Source: Spirogloea muscicola
Lineage: Eukaryota > Streptophyta > Zygnematophyceae > Spirogloeales > Spirogloeaceae
Direction of reading: 5' to 3'
Assembly: GCA_009602725.1 (NCBI GenBank)
Contig: WELB01000026.1
Coordinates: forward strand, 73,134 to 137,133
DNA length: 64,000 nt
The notes below the pieces were generated by a model that made no database searches, was not told where the DNA came from, and worked only from the letters and a program-made list of their open reading frames with translations. How positions within the stretch are numbered: position 1 is the stretch's first letter; each line of letters begins with the position of its first letter. Shown piece after piece: positions 34,401 to 46,833 of this stretch. The position numbers were made by a program, and so were the translations under genes.

Positions 34401-36169
34401 AGCAGAGTCAGGGGGAGACTTTGTGCGCATCATCACAATGAGATACACAGCCAAAGCTGGAATCATGTGAGATACGTCTTCAATACAGCTGTTCGGCTCA
34501 GAGTGATAGGACGCTGTTCCAAAGCACTCCAATACAAGCCAACCCTTTGACATCGAAGGCGGAGACTAGCATTCACCCAGAGTACCCAAAATGCACTAGC
34601 CAGCTGAAGGCATCATATGCCGGCAGCTTACACCTCGAAGTCACAGAGATACTCAGGCACATAGCTGGGCCAATGGCGCAATCTTCACTACTCAGCATGC
34701 GGGCTTACAGACAGACCACTCGAGCAGGACACAGAGCCACACCTGGTCTCGACCATACCCGATTCACGTGGCTTGATACGTAGGCACCGCAGAGAGTATA
34801 GAAGCGAAGAGAGTTCCAGGCAGCGGGTGCTGCAGGGGGCATTGACAACATTCGCCAACCCTGCCTCAGCACACCTGCTTAGCCCGTAGCCGGGATAACA
34901 TCATCAACAGCTATGGAGAGCCATGGATTTGCACTGAGAGTAGATGCTACTGATCGAGGTGCTACTGACCAGGGCCGCACACGCCTCTAGGTCAATTTGG
35001 ATGGCGGCCAGCCAAATTCCTCATCTCAATACAGTGCTAAGCATCATAGTACTTCCAGTACATCGTGGAGTGTGCCAATGCAGAAACCAGGGTGAGGGCG
35101 CACCAGCCGCCAACACCAGAGACACAACAAGGTGAGTACTACAAGTACAACAGGGTTCACCCATGCCGAGGCATCACACTGTGCCGATCTCACGACAAAG
35201 TCCACAACTTTCACGGGCACAAAGCCACAGCTAGGCCAGCTTGGGTTGAGTTGGGCTGGGCTATACCTCACCAAAGCCCAAGTTGCACAAGACTGATGGG
35301 TCCCGGCTAGCAGTGCTGACTAGCAGCACAGCCGATAGCTGTCACATAGGGAGCGTCCTTGTGAAACACAAGCGACGATTACCACATTGGCGAGAACGAA
35401 CATGTCGTTAGCGCCAAGCAAGGACGCAATGGCACACACGCCACTTGTCACCCACATAGAAGCCGTTGCAAATCATGATACAGCTTTGTACATACATCCA
35501 GGGGATGACACAGCTTCAAACGTGATTTTGTCAAACAAGGACAACACTGCCACGCACTGCTGGGGACCCGCCTTGAAGCGTCACACTTCATGTTTGGCGT
35601 CCATCGTAACGCATTTCATTAACAACAAACGAATCTGCCATACATACTCCTCGAAATCATTGCCCACTATGCGAATGACGTCGACCTTTTTTGCGGGCAT
35701 TGAGCTTCGCACGCACCTTTCCGTACTGGATGATGAGTGAGCAGGTGAAGAAGTCCCAAGTGATCAAACACTCTGGGGTGAGAGGACGACTTCGTGAATT
35801 TCCTAACAGTTGCGGGAGGTAAGTGAGGTAAGTGGTCGCGATTCCCACAAGGGATGGTACAGGTGCTTCACACAGCACGAACCACACGTTCCACTCACGG
35901 AGCCAGGCGGCGAGGCTGCTCTGCCCATCATACTTGGCAGGCTGGCACGGCTGGACAAGCCCAGCGCATCGCTGTGGCTTACTTTTACCTTGAGGCGGCG
36001 AATCCGCTGCTCACTCGCGCAAATACGGGCAATCAGTGTTCGCATCGCACCTCCTCGCATAACAACCCCAACACAGGGTTCACCAGCAGATCCACACTCG
36101 GGATTGCAGCCTCTACTTGCTCACTGAGGCGCTCAAGGCGCCGCGCCTCGGCGGATGTCGGGCCTTCCA
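31498..36169 (-). mobile_element. Nearly full-length but broken chromovirus
   Basis: Minus-strand fossil between LTRs at 36170-36646 (5') and 31081-31497 (3'). Parts: gag (about 36169-35400), protease/RT remains (35300-33870), RNase H (33636-33388), integrase (33260-31917) and chromodomain (31860-31603). The C-terminal integrase segment with LAPAEYA and GQHPRAP occurs twice (32231-31917 and 32562-32239), an internal duplication. Many breaks; it is old. Confidence 0.8.
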
Positions 36170-36646
36170 TGTGATGACCCTGACCCTTAAGAACACAGTC
36201 AGGGGTCAGTATGTCCTTATTGATTTCGGTCGCTGGATAAATGGAACAAACCCCGAGCACAGTGAAAGCACCAGATGTCATACACAGCGGAATTCTCGCC
36301 CTGAGGCGCTGCCGACAGGCAGCGACTCACCTCTCGGGTATGGCTTGTGGCGCCGCCATGGGTCACGGGTGTGGCGCGGCGTCACAGGCGCGCCACACGT
36401 GTCACATACACGTCATTGCGAGCACGGCGGCAGATTCAGGAATATGCCGAGAAGCTCCGCTCTGGAAGTCCAGGATTCGCCGCCTCGGCTGGAGGCGACG
36501 CGCCTGCTCGTCATATCGTCAGCAGGCGCGTAACACCCCGCGCGGCGCTCTCGCTCGTCGCACGCGCGTCGCGGGCGTCAGTCGCGTGCGCGTCAGTGGT
36601 TAGCGCTTAACTCGAAGTCAAGCGTCCCGTAACGGCGGGGACGTCA
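36170..36646 (-). mobile_element. LTR type B shared by two tandem elements
   Basis: It starts TGTGATGACCC and ends GGGGACGTCA, 477 bp. It lacks the middle part present in the 850-bp copies. It is the 5' LTR of the element on its left and, by position next to the TCCTCCCC purine tract, the 3' LTR of the one on its right. Confidence 0.75.
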
Positions 36647-39600
36647 GATTCCTCCCCACTTAGATGTTCACGTCCTCGGGAACAAGGATACGAGGCCACA
36701 AACCCGAAGAGGTTAAGTTCGACAGGGCGTGTGGTACTACGACGCAGAGGGGAATGCCCTTTTGCAACATACTTACGAAGAACGGCGCGACAAAGGGCAC
36801 AATTGGCCGCCGATTTCCACGTATTGTGCTCAGGTCCAAAATTTAGCCACTTGACAAGGTACTCTCGGGACGTTTGTCGCCCACGGAGTTTGTCGCGGTG
36901 AGACAAGATCTCCTCCACCTGAACCTCTTCCTTATCCTCAACGACGAGGTGAGGTGGGGGCGGTTGAACACGACCATCTTTTGGAATGGTTCGAGCTGGG
37001 ACACATGAAATACTCTGTGTATTTTCCATCGTACTGGGGTATCCAGCTCATACGCAAATTTTATCGACCGGCGGCAATTCACGAAGAGGTCCAACCCACT
37101 TTGGTAGCAATTTAGGCGTACCTACAGCCCGCATGGAGAGATGCTTTGTGCTTAGTAGCACTTGAGCAGCCACGTCGAAGGATATATATCGACGATGTCG
37201 ATCAGCATACGCCTTTTGCCGTTGCTGGGCAATCTCCAACCATTGCCTAGCCCTCCGCTGAGGAGGTGACCGGCAATGGTTGTTGCGGCCGGCACGCGTT
37301 CCGGCCTCCCCACCTGTAAAGGTGCCCGGGGATGCTGACCGTAACTAAGGAAGAAAGGGGTGGTCTTGGTGGACTCATGATAGGCATTGTTCACAGCATA
37401 TCCCGCTGGAGCAAGATACTTATCCCAGTCAGTCTGGCTGGGGCTTACAAAATGCCATAAACATTTCCGATTCATCCTTTCTGTTTGACCATCGGTTTGG
37501 GGGTTGAATGCCTGGATAGGGATTGCTTAGTGCCAATAAGCTAGCAGACTTCACGCCAGAAGCAACCCGTGAAGCGAGGGTCGCGATCAGACACGATTCG
37601 CTCGGGCACTCCGTGCAGTTTTCATACACGGTCCACGAAGACACCAGCAAATTCCTGAGCGGACGCTGTGGTGGTCGTAGGCGCAATATGCACCATTTTA
37701 CTTAGACGATCCACGAACACGAACTTGGCATCATAGCCGTTTCGCGTCTTGGGGAGTTGGGTGATGAGATCCATACTGACATCAGACCAGTTCCGCGGAG
37801 GAGCCTCCAAATCTTGGAGCAATCCGGCAGGCTTATGAGAGCGTGCCTTACTACGCTGGCAGGTGGCGCGAGTCTTCACAAAAGACTGAACCTGGGCTTT
37901 CAAGCCGGCCCACCAAGAGAAGCTGATAACTTTCTTTGTTTTCCCCATACCCAAATGACCACTATAGGGTGGCTCATGCATCTCTTGCATGATTGTACTT
38001 CGTAGGGCATTCCATTCAGGAACTACAATGGCGTCCCCTTACCACCAGAGACACGAGTGTGCATGTATTGTTTGCATCTGGGAACTATACTCCCAAATGC
38101 TACGGAGTGACCCTCCTGCAAGAGAACAGCACCAATACGGATCAATGAGGCGTCACATATAATTTCAAATGGCACGCCTTCTCGAGGCAAGGCCAAAACG
38201 GGTGGATTGACCAGGACCCGTCCATATCCTCGAATGCCTTCTGGCACTCGGACGTCCCACCCAGGCGCGTCCTTACGAGTGAGCTTCGTAGGAGGAGATG
38301 CAATACTTCCGTATCCTTGCAGGAACTTACGAAAGTAATTCGCGAATCGCAAGAAGGAACGCAACTGTGCCACGTTCCGTGGCACCGGCCAGTCCTTTAT
38401 ACTGCAGTCTTTTTGGGGTCGATGCGAACCTCGTCTTTGCCCACCACATGCCCAAAGTATGTCAGCTCGGGCTGGTTAAAGACACACTTGGACTCTTGGC
38501 ATACAGCTTGTTTTCACGGAGCAACTGCAGCACTTGCTGCAGGTGCCCCATGATCTTCAGGCATTTTACTGAACACCAGTATGTCATCCAAGTAAATTAG
38601 TACGAAATCGTATAGTAGTAGGCCAAAGACCTTCGTCATGACAGCCTGAAATGTGGCAGGTGCGTTGGTCAAGCCAAAGGTGAGCACCTTGAATTGGAAG
38701 TGTCCAAGTGGCGTACGGAACGCCGATTTCGGTACATCCTCAGGTGTAATACGAATTTGGTGATAGCTGCTTTGCAAATCGCGGGAGCTTAACACATTAG
38801 CTCCCGCGAGACGATCGAATAGATCATCACTGCGCAGCAACGGGTACCGGATCTTGACTGTGAGCTTGTTCAGAGCTCGATAGGCGATGCACATCCGAAG
38901 ACTACCATCTTTCATTTTAACGAAGAGGATCGGTGCACTGTACGGCGACTGGAAAGGCTCGATATGCCCTTTCCTGAATTGTATGAGCCACGCCTCGGTG
39001 AGGAGGCAGACCGTCCGGAGGAACATCGGGGAACACATCCGAAACTTCTGCCAACAACTTGTCAAGAGCCGGACCATGTGAGGCCACATCACTCACTACT
39101 CCTGAGTCAGGGAAAGACTCAGCACTCATTACCACCAACAGATACTCGGGCGAAGCCAGTTCTGCGAGAAGGAGCTTCCTGATCTGTACAGCCGACAGCT
39201 GGATAGAGGAAGCATTCACGAATGGTTGTGCGCGGGGAACGTCTTTGTGCAATACAAAACGACGAGCACCGCGTTGACCAGAGCAAGTTCGCGCATCCAA
39301 ATCAAGCAGGGCCGCAGTGGAGCATAGCCAATCATCCCCCAAAATCACATGAAAGCCCGATGTCTATTCAATGACAAGGCGAGACACAACGGTCTTATAT
39401 ATTCGAATGCGTATGGGGACTTGACAGTAGCCCATGACTTCGGCAGTTTGTCCATCAGCCAATGGAGCTTGAGAGACATCAATAGGCTCTACAAAACCTT
39501 TGTCGCTCACAAATGTTTACTGACGCAGGAGACAGTGGCCCCCGTATCTATAAGGATCTGAACCTCCTGACCGGCCACCAGTCCTGAAAACATCATAGTT

Positions 39601-39665
39601 GGCGCTGCGGCGGCGACTGCCGAGGCACTTACGGTAGTAAGAATAATCTTTTGAGCTACATAAAA
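36647..39665 (-). mobile_element. Broken chromovirus, protease to chromodomain
   Basis: Minus-strand fossil with chromodomain (about 37029-36840), integrase (37990-37152), the connection region (38385-38023), RT (39092-38514, with the LDDILVFS box) and protease remains up to about 39665. RT is the best preserved chromovirus RT in the window. 5' LTR and gag are missing. Several breaks. Confidence 0.85.
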
Positions 39666-42028
39666 CTACAGGCAAGCAAAAATTGCTGGCTGTGGTGCAC
39701 GCCTTACGTGTCTGGCGTTGCTACCTAGAAGGTGTGGAATTAACGGTCGTCACGGATCATTGCCCGTTGAAATATTTCCACACGCAGCAGCATTTGACTA
39801 GGCGTCAAGCTCGAAGGGCTGAGCGTATGGCACAATTGAATTTTCAGTGGGTTCATCGCCCTGGACGGCTTTATGTTGCGGATCCTAAGTCGCAACATTC
39901 GCGGCGCGGCGGTGCCTGCCTTGAATGCTTCTGGACTGCGGGCTGCAGGACTGCGTCCAGCTCGTCGAGCTTCTTGGCAACCCTCGGCAGACCTCTCTGA
40001 GCTCTACGTGCGTATCCGTGAAGGGTATGGCACAGACCCCTGGTTTGCAGAGGCCGCCAACGTAAGCACCCTCACTGATGACGACGGCTTCTGGTGGCAA
40101 GGCGACGCTCTTGTGGTCCCGGACTGCAATGCCTTGCGCACTGGCATAATGCAGGAGCTGCATGATACGCCTTGCAGTGGTCATCTGGGAGTGAGCAAAA
40201 CCAAACAGGCTGTACGACGCTTCTTCTGGTGAAAGGTTTTTTCACCCAAGTGCGCGCTTTTGTGGCAAGCTGTGCCACATAACAGCGCAGTGAGGCAAGC
40301 CTGCCGGATTACTTCAGCCCTTGCAGATTCCGGAGCGGAATTGGTCTGATGTAAGTGTGGATTTATTACACAACTGCCTAAGACGCGGACCGGCTATGAT
40401 GCCATTGTCGACTTGTGGATCGCTTGATTAAAATGGTGCAATCTGCTCCCACGACTACGCAGGCATCAGCGAAGAATTTCGCTGGCATCTTTGTGGATAA
40501 GGTGTGGAAGCTGCATGGAGTACCTGAGAGGTTGGTCTTGGACCGCGATCCTCGCTTTACAGGTCACTCCTGGAAGGAAGTATGCAAGCTTATTGGCACG
40601 AAAAAGGCCTTGTTAAGAGCCTTCATTACACAAACAGCTGGCCAAAGTGAGCGAATGAATTGGATTCTCGAGGGCATGCTGAGGCACTCCGTCAATCCTA
40701 GCCAGACTCACTGGGAGGAGTATTTGGCTCCAGCTGAATAGGCTGTGACCAATGCCTATATGCGTCCACAAATGAAACTCCATTCTTCATCAACTATGGT
40801 CAGCATCCCCGAGCTCCACTTCAGGTGGGGAGGCCGGAACGAGTTCCCGCCGCAGTGGCCTTCACTGGGACCCTCTTGGAGGCTCAGAGACGAGCTCGGC
40901 GTTTCTTGGAGATTGCCCAGAGTCGCCAGAAGGCTTATGCTGACAATCATTGGAAGGACGTGTCCTTAGATGTTGGTGCGCAAGTGCTGCTGAGCACGAA
41001 GCACTTATCCTTGCGGGGTGGGTATGCGCAAGTTGCTGCCCAAGTGGGTTGGTCCATTTGCAGTTTAACGCCTCGTGGGCAAGGTGTTCTACGAGCTGAA
41101 GACACCGGTGCATTGGAAAGGTCCATAGAGTATTCCATGTGTCTCAGCTGAGGGCCTTCCTTTCGGATAGTCTTGTCCAACCGCCCCCACCTCCACTAGT
41201 GATCGAGGATGATCTTGAGTTTGAGGTGGACGAGATCTTGTCTCACAGGGACAAGCTCCGAGGGCGTAAGACCCGTGAGTATCTGGTGAAGTGGCTCGGG
41301 TATGGGCCCGAGCACAACACGTGGGAGCCTGCCGCCAATTTGGCATATTGTCCAGATGCTCTCAGGGAATACGTGGCCAAGGATGGTGATTCTCGTAGGC
41401 TTGGTAGAGGCAGCAGCCGGACATCTTAACACCTGTTGGTTTTTCTCTCGTTGTTCCCAAGAACGTGAACACCAGAGTGGGGAGGTATGTAATGGACCAG
41501 CCGTTTGGTTAAGCCACACGGCTCTGTTGGCGTTCCATGACCGACCATTGGGGACAAGTGGCCCGCCAGGTGGCGGGCTGGCTGCCGGGCAAGTGGCCCG
41601 CCCAGGTGCCTCGCCCGTCCAGAAACACCTTTTGCTAGGATCCACCCGTTCAAGGGAGGATCTTTGGCCCGCCGCAAGGCAGGCCATGGGGCGACCCGCT
41701 CACACCCCTAGAGGGGGGGGTGGCCCGAGGAAGCATGAGGAGCCTTGGGGCTGAGGCTCGACAGAAGTTCGAAACAGGGAAGCCCAGCAGCAGCCCTGCC
41801 GCTGCTCGCCGCCGCAGCCGCCGCCGCACTCTGCTGCGGGGCCTGCTGCGCCAGCCTGCGCGCAGGAGGTGAAGTCGCCGCCGGATGGCGGCGCCACAGG
41901 ACCCGTCCTCCGCTGCGCCGATGTGCTAGTGCTTTGCCTGTGTAGTGGGTATGATCTTTGAACCCCCTACTGCAAACCCAAGAAGGACTGCTAACCCTAA
42001 ATGCGTGTGTAGGGCGAAGTTCTCTACA
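39666..42028 (+). mobile_element. Chromovirus 3' half with 3' LTR type A
   Basis: Plus-strand fossil. RNase H tail (39683-39870), integrase (39873-41150, with SGHLGVSKTKQAV), chromodomain (41200-41340, with REYLVKWLGYGPEHNTWEP), the purine tract GTGGGGAGGTA and the 3' LTR at 41488-42028 (TGTAATGG to TCTCTACA). It links type A LTRs with a chromodomain-bearing pol. The 5' half is missing; a few breaks remain in the rest. Confidence 0.85.
41488..42028 (+). mobile_element. 3' LTR, type A, complete
   Basis: 541 bp from TGTAATGG to TTCTCTACA. It gives the clearest ends of this LTR type and allows the other copies to be oriented. Confidence 0.85.
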
Positions 42029-42524
42029 TTAAGGGTCCGACTAATGAGTCTGGCCTCGGCCTATTACTAAATAAGTGTCCATCTGCTACCCCTCCCCCGA
42101 GGGTGTGACGGCTACCCCAAGGTCCTCCCCCGGCGGGGCGGGCCTGACGAGGGAGTACGGCGGATCTGCCGGACGCTGCCGCGCGGGAGCGAAGCAGCGC
42201 CTGGCGGATGGGGATAACTCCCGGACGATGCCGCTCACGAGCGGAGCAGCTCCTCTCGGACAGTACGACTGGCGGACGATGCCGCGCAGTACGAAACCCG
42301 GGGCTTCGGACAGACTTAGGTGTACGGGGTGTAGCAAACATTTGGGCCTCCCAAACGGTAGATACGATACGATCATGTGAGCTTACCGGCACCATTGGCT
42401 CGCCCAAAGGGAGGGAACGTTTCGCAAGCCACTTGTCGCCAAGCGACAAAAGCCACACTGGCGTATTGAACACATCTCCCAGCGCCAAGCAAGGGCTCAG
42501 TGGCACATAAGCCACTTGTCGCCA

Positions 42525-42589
42525 TGTTCGTTCTCGCCAGTATGCTGCTTGTCGCCATGCGACAAGCAGCATACTGGCGAGAACGAACA
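42525..42589. repeat. Perfect palindrome, 31-bp arms, 3-bp loop
   Basis: The arms start TGTTCGTTCTCGCC and meet at CTTGTCGC-CAT-GCGACAAG. All 31 positions are complementary. The sequence flanking the right arm again resembles that before the left arm (GCCAAGCAAGGGC), so it may have arisen by snap-back duplication. Confidence 0.9.
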
Positions 42590-43301
42590 CATGTTTTTAT
42601 TGCCAAGCAAGGGCGCAGTGGAAGACAATGCCACTTGTCACCCACATCAACGCCGGGTGCACATCGATTGCACTGCTTTGTACATAGTGGTCAACGAACA
42701 GGTAATAAGTCCCAGGTATTATTACCCTGGGTTTGGCGGAAAAAGTTGTCTTCCACCATGCGGTCGGGTCACCAGTGAGATAGGTGGCTGCGATCCCCAC
42801 GCGAGATGCGAAGGATGCCTCACAAGCACGAAGCACGCCATCATCTCTCGGAGCCAGGCGACGAGGCTGCCCTGACACTGGATTTGGCAAGTTGGCACGG
42901 CTGGGCACGCACCAGCCGTCCGCCGTGGCTTACACAAGCCCTGAGGCGATAAATCCGCTGCTCACCGGCACACACACGGGCGAGCACTTTTCGCACCTCC
43001 GCGCATAGCGCCCTCGACACGGGGTCACTAGCGGATCCCCACTTGGGAAGGCAGCCTTGACTTGCTCTTTCAAGCGCAAGGCGCCGGCGCCTCCTCATTT
43101 GTCGGGCCGTCCGCGCCGGGCGCTTGATGTAGTGACCCGACCCCTGTACACAGGCAATTAGGCGGTCTGTTCCTGATTGGGTACGGACGTGGTCCTGATT
43201 GGCTCGGACGCGGAGACCGCTTGCTTGTGCAGCAGCTTCTTCATCTGCGTGGCCACAGCAGAGTCGAAGTTCCAGCCGCCCATGGCGGTCTGAGGTCTGC
43301 T

Positions 43302-43487
43302 CATTGCAAAGGACAAAGCGCCGAGAGCCAAGGTGTACAGTCATGACGTTCAAAGTCAAGGCATGCAGATGTGGCACCAAGCCAATCATCCTCATTGCAA
43401 AGGACAAGACGCCGTGCACCACGTTGCACAGTGCAAGTATGACGCTCAATGTCAAGGCATGCTGATGTGGCACCAAGCCAATCATCC
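43302..43487 (+). repeat. Tandem duplication, about 92 bp x2
   Basis: The block from TCATTGCAAAGGACAA to GCACCAAGCCAATCATC is repeated directly with scattered substitutions. On the minus strand it yields repeated DWLGATSACLD readings within gag-like debris. Confidence 0.8.
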
Positions 43488-43860
43488 CCCCAAGACCACA
43501 TCAAAAGTACCCGGCCAGCTCAATGGCATAACAAAACACTACGGCCTTGTATTTCGGGATGCGAATGGGGACTTTGCATAAACCCAGCACATCGGTGGGT
43601 GGCCATTCGCCAAGTCACGCGCTCAAGAGCGGTGGACTCCACATCCAAGCTATGGACACCAATCTAATTTCTTGCCGACAAAAGACGCAGTGGCCCTGAA
43701 GTCCAGGAGGATCCTAGCCGGTGCATCAGCAACCAGCCCCTCGAATATAGTCGTCGTTATCCCGTGTACAGCACCGAGAACTGGGTGGCAGGCGACATAG
43801 ACCAGCAGTCTTGCTGGGTGCGGCCTCTCCTGAATATTATCACCGCCAGGCCGTAGGAGC

Positions 43861-45870
43861 TGGTGTCCCGTATTAAACGAGCAGAGCAGCGTCATCCCAC
43901 AACCGAGGTCGATGGGTCACGTTGCGCCTGCAGGGCACAATGGAGAAAACCACGTCTTCAGGCCGACGACGAGGAGGCCAACTCAGGTACAACTTCGCTG
44001 CTACGAGCAAGTCAGCGTCCGGAAGGCGTGCCATATGAGCTCGTCTGCAGCACGCCTCTTTCACCGGCATTGGTGCACGTGCTTTTGCAAGTGGCTCAAA
44101 CGATAGCGGTTGAGAGTCGCCTGCTAATTTCTGCAGAGCGACATTACAGGCGAGAAGGAATTGCTGGCTGTGGTGCACGCCTCACGTGTCTGGCGTTGCT
44201 ACCTGGGAAAGGTGTGGAGATTACAGTTGTGCGACGCCTACTTTGGTGGCAGGGCTTTTCAGCCCAGGTGCATGCTTCGTGACAAGCTGTGCCACATGCC
44301 AACGTAGTAAGGCACTTTCTGACAAGCCTGCCGGTTTTTAAGCCCATGCAGATTCCAAAGCCGAATTGGACTGGTATAAGTGTGGGGTTTTTCCATACAA
44401 CTGCTTAAGACGCGGAGCAGCTTCATGCCATTGCTTTCTTCGTAGAATGTTTGAGTACAATGGTGCATTCTGCTCCTACGACCACGCGGGCATCAGCGAC
44501 GGATATCGCTGGCATCTTCGTGGAGATGGTGTGGAAGCTGCATGGTGTACCTGAGCGGTGTGGTCTCAACCGCGAAAACCGCTTCTCGGATCACTTGTGG
44601 AAGAAAGTCTGCAAGCTTTTTGGCACGAAGCAGGCCAAGTCCACAACCTTCCATCCACAAACTGATGGGCAGACTAAGCATAGAAGCGGGTTCTCGAGGA
44701 CATGCTGAGGCACATTGTCAATCCCAGCCAAAGTGACTGGAATGAGTAAGTCATGCCCTGGCACAGATCGTCGTTGTAGCGTCGGCTAGAGGTAGCTCGG
44801 CTACAAGGCAGTCGGGCGGGCAGGAGAGCCTTGGGCGCCGGCCGCTTAGTGCCTGTACCTACTGCCTTGAACCGCCCTTGCGGGGGTGGGCCTTGATGAG
44901 ATCGGACGGCGGAGAGAGGCCATCTCTCCAAAAGCCCCCCCCCCCGTTGGAGAGCAACCTAGCGCCACCGCTGCCGCAGCCGTCTGGCGAAGGTTCGGAG
45001 GGTTCGGCGCGCGTCGCGAGTAGGCCAGCGCTCCAGGTCAGGGTGTCCAGGGGCCCGGAGCGGTGAGAGATCCCCGGCGGGGATGACCACGCAGGAGGCG
45101 CAGGGGTGCGCAGGACGCTGGGACGAGGAGACCCCAGGTCCGGAGATCCTCCAGAAGAGACCAATTACTCACGGAGAGGAGTAGTGCTGCTCTTGCCATA
45201 TTCTTTCCATGTCTGCTGACCTGGTATTGAGGACATGCAGGACAGGCTGCTGCCAGTCAAGCAGGGTCCTGGCCTGTAGGTGGAGTTCCAGGTGTGGCAC
45301 CTCGACGCGTAGGTGGTGCTATGCGGGCAGGCACGACATGTATTTGGCTCCAGCGAAATATGCTGTGAACAATGCCCTACCATGAGTCCACCAAGGAGAC
45401 GCCGTTCTTCCTCATTTCTGGTCAGCATCCCCGAGCTCCAGTTCAGGTGGAGAGGCCAGAACGCCTTCCCGCCGCGGGAGCCCGTACTGGAACCCTCTTG
45501 GAGGCTCCAAGACGGGCTCGGCATTTCTTGGGGATTGCCCAGCGCCTCCAGAAGGCTTTTGATGACAGACATCGGAAGGAAGTGTCATTCGACATTGGTG
45601 CGCTGCTGCTGATTACGAAGCACTTATGCGGCCTGTTGGTACGCGCAAGTTGTACCCAAGTGGCTGGACCATCTGCAGTAGTACGCCTTGCGGACAAGGT
45701 GTCATACGAGCTGCAGATACCCGTGAAGTGGAAGGTCCATGATGTCTTCCATGTGTCTCAACTGAGGGCCTTCCATTCGGTTTGCCGTGTCCAACCGCCC
45801 CACCTCCATTGTGATTGAGGATGACCTCGAATTTAAGGTGGAAGAGATCTTGTCTCACAGGGACAGTCTC
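43861..45870 (+). mobile_element. Chromovirus debris with inserted LTR type C
   Basis: Plus-strand fossil: RNase H fragment (44020-44220), integrase fragments (44451-44750 and 45340-45780) and chromodomain start (45815-45880). A type C LTR separates the two integrase fragments. Many breaks; more decayed than the copy at 39666-42028. Confidence 0.75.
44749..45338 (-). mobile_element. LTR type C in integrase fragment
   Basis: It begins near GTCATGCCC and ends GGGCAGGCACGACA, the inverse of the type C ends at 20070-20496. It is longer than that copy (about 590 bp). Integrase sequence resumes directly after it. A clear target duplication was not found. Confidence 0.6.
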
Positions 45871-45889
45871 CGTGGGCGCCATGAGGCCG

Positions 45890-46065
45890 TGAGGCCAAGA
45901 GAGCTGGCCAACCCGGCCAGCCCGCAGGGCGCTGGCCTGAGGGAAAGCTGCCCCACCCGGCCAGCTCGCAGGGCGCTGGCCCGAGGGAGAGCTGGCCCAC
46001 CCGGCCAGCCTGCAGGGTGCTGGCCTGCGGGGGAATTGGCCCACCAGGCCAGCCCGCGGGGCGTG
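45890..46065 (+). repeat. Minisatellite, about 45-bp unit
   Basis: Three to four tandem copies of a unit containing GAGAGCTGGCCCACCCGGCC and GCAGGGYGCTGGCC. It directly follows the chromodomain start and replaces its remainder. Confidence 0.8.
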
Positions 46066-46131
46066 GACCCCAGGCGTGCGCACGTGGTACGGAGCTCGGG
46101 ATCTCAAAGCGTACAATAGCTGCACGTGGTG

Positions 46132-46679
46132 AAGCAATGATACCTGCACCGTTTGGGACTCCAAAACGGTAGTTACGAAACGATCATGTACGATTACCCG
46201 CCCCGTTGGCACGCCCGGACGGGGGGGACCATTACACCGCCCGTCCTGGGACTCGTCGCCAGGTTCCACCCTGGCACCCGGGACATTTGGCCCGCCGAAA
46301 GGGCAGGCCATGGGGCGACCCGCTCACACCCCAGGGAGTGGGCACGGGGGACGCAATGCTGGCCTTGGACCGAGACCCGACAGCAGTTCGGACCGGTAAC
46401 TCTCAAGAGCAGCCTTGCTGCTGCCTGCGGCCGCAGCCGCCGCTGAGTCTGCTGCCGGGCTTGCTGCGGGACTCCGTGGCTGCGCCCTTTGGGGGACAGC
46501 TGATGGCTTGCGCCGATGAGGTGGAGTCGCCGCCTGACGGCGGCGCCACGGGGCTTGTCTTCCGCTGCGCTCACGCGCCAGTGCTTCACTGTGTAGAGGG
46601 TTGGCACCTAAAACCCTCCCGGCCGAAGCCAACAAGGACGACTTACACTAATTGCTTGTATAAGGGTGAATTTGTTACA
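46132..46679 (+). mobile_element. LTR, type A related, diverged
   Basis: It ends GTGAATTTGTTACA and contains the type A landmarks GGCCATGGGGCGACCCGCTC and GGCGGCGCCACGG, followed by GTGTAGAGGGTTGG. The start is diverged (TGATACCTGCACC). Probably the 3' LTR of the debris on its left. Confidence 0.6.
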
Positions 46680-46833
46680 CAATGCCTGCCGTGGGCGGTC
46701 CCAGGGTAACCGCTCTATTACGTAAGGCAATGGCTGAAAGAAGGCGCGCGGTGCGCATGAAATTGGAAAGAGAGGCCAATGCTAGCCTGTCAAATGTCCC
46801 GTTAACAGGGTAATGAGTTGGTAAAGGGGGGCA

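Larger units (their letters stand above)
42029..43860. other. Retroelement debris, gag-like and LTR pieces
   Basis: A stretch at 42775-43128 is homologous to the gag start at 35817-36169 (minus strand, with GEQRIYRLRACVSH against SEQRIRRLKVKVSH), followed at 43128 by the start of an LTR (TGTAGTGACCC). LTR-like sequence around 42330-42420 resembles that at 46150-46200. No intact gene is seen. Confidence 0.6.

Noticed and set aside
42773-43150. Host gene homologous to 35817-36169
   Set aside because: Both copies read as gag-like minus-strand sequence ending at an LTR start, so they are retroelement pieces.
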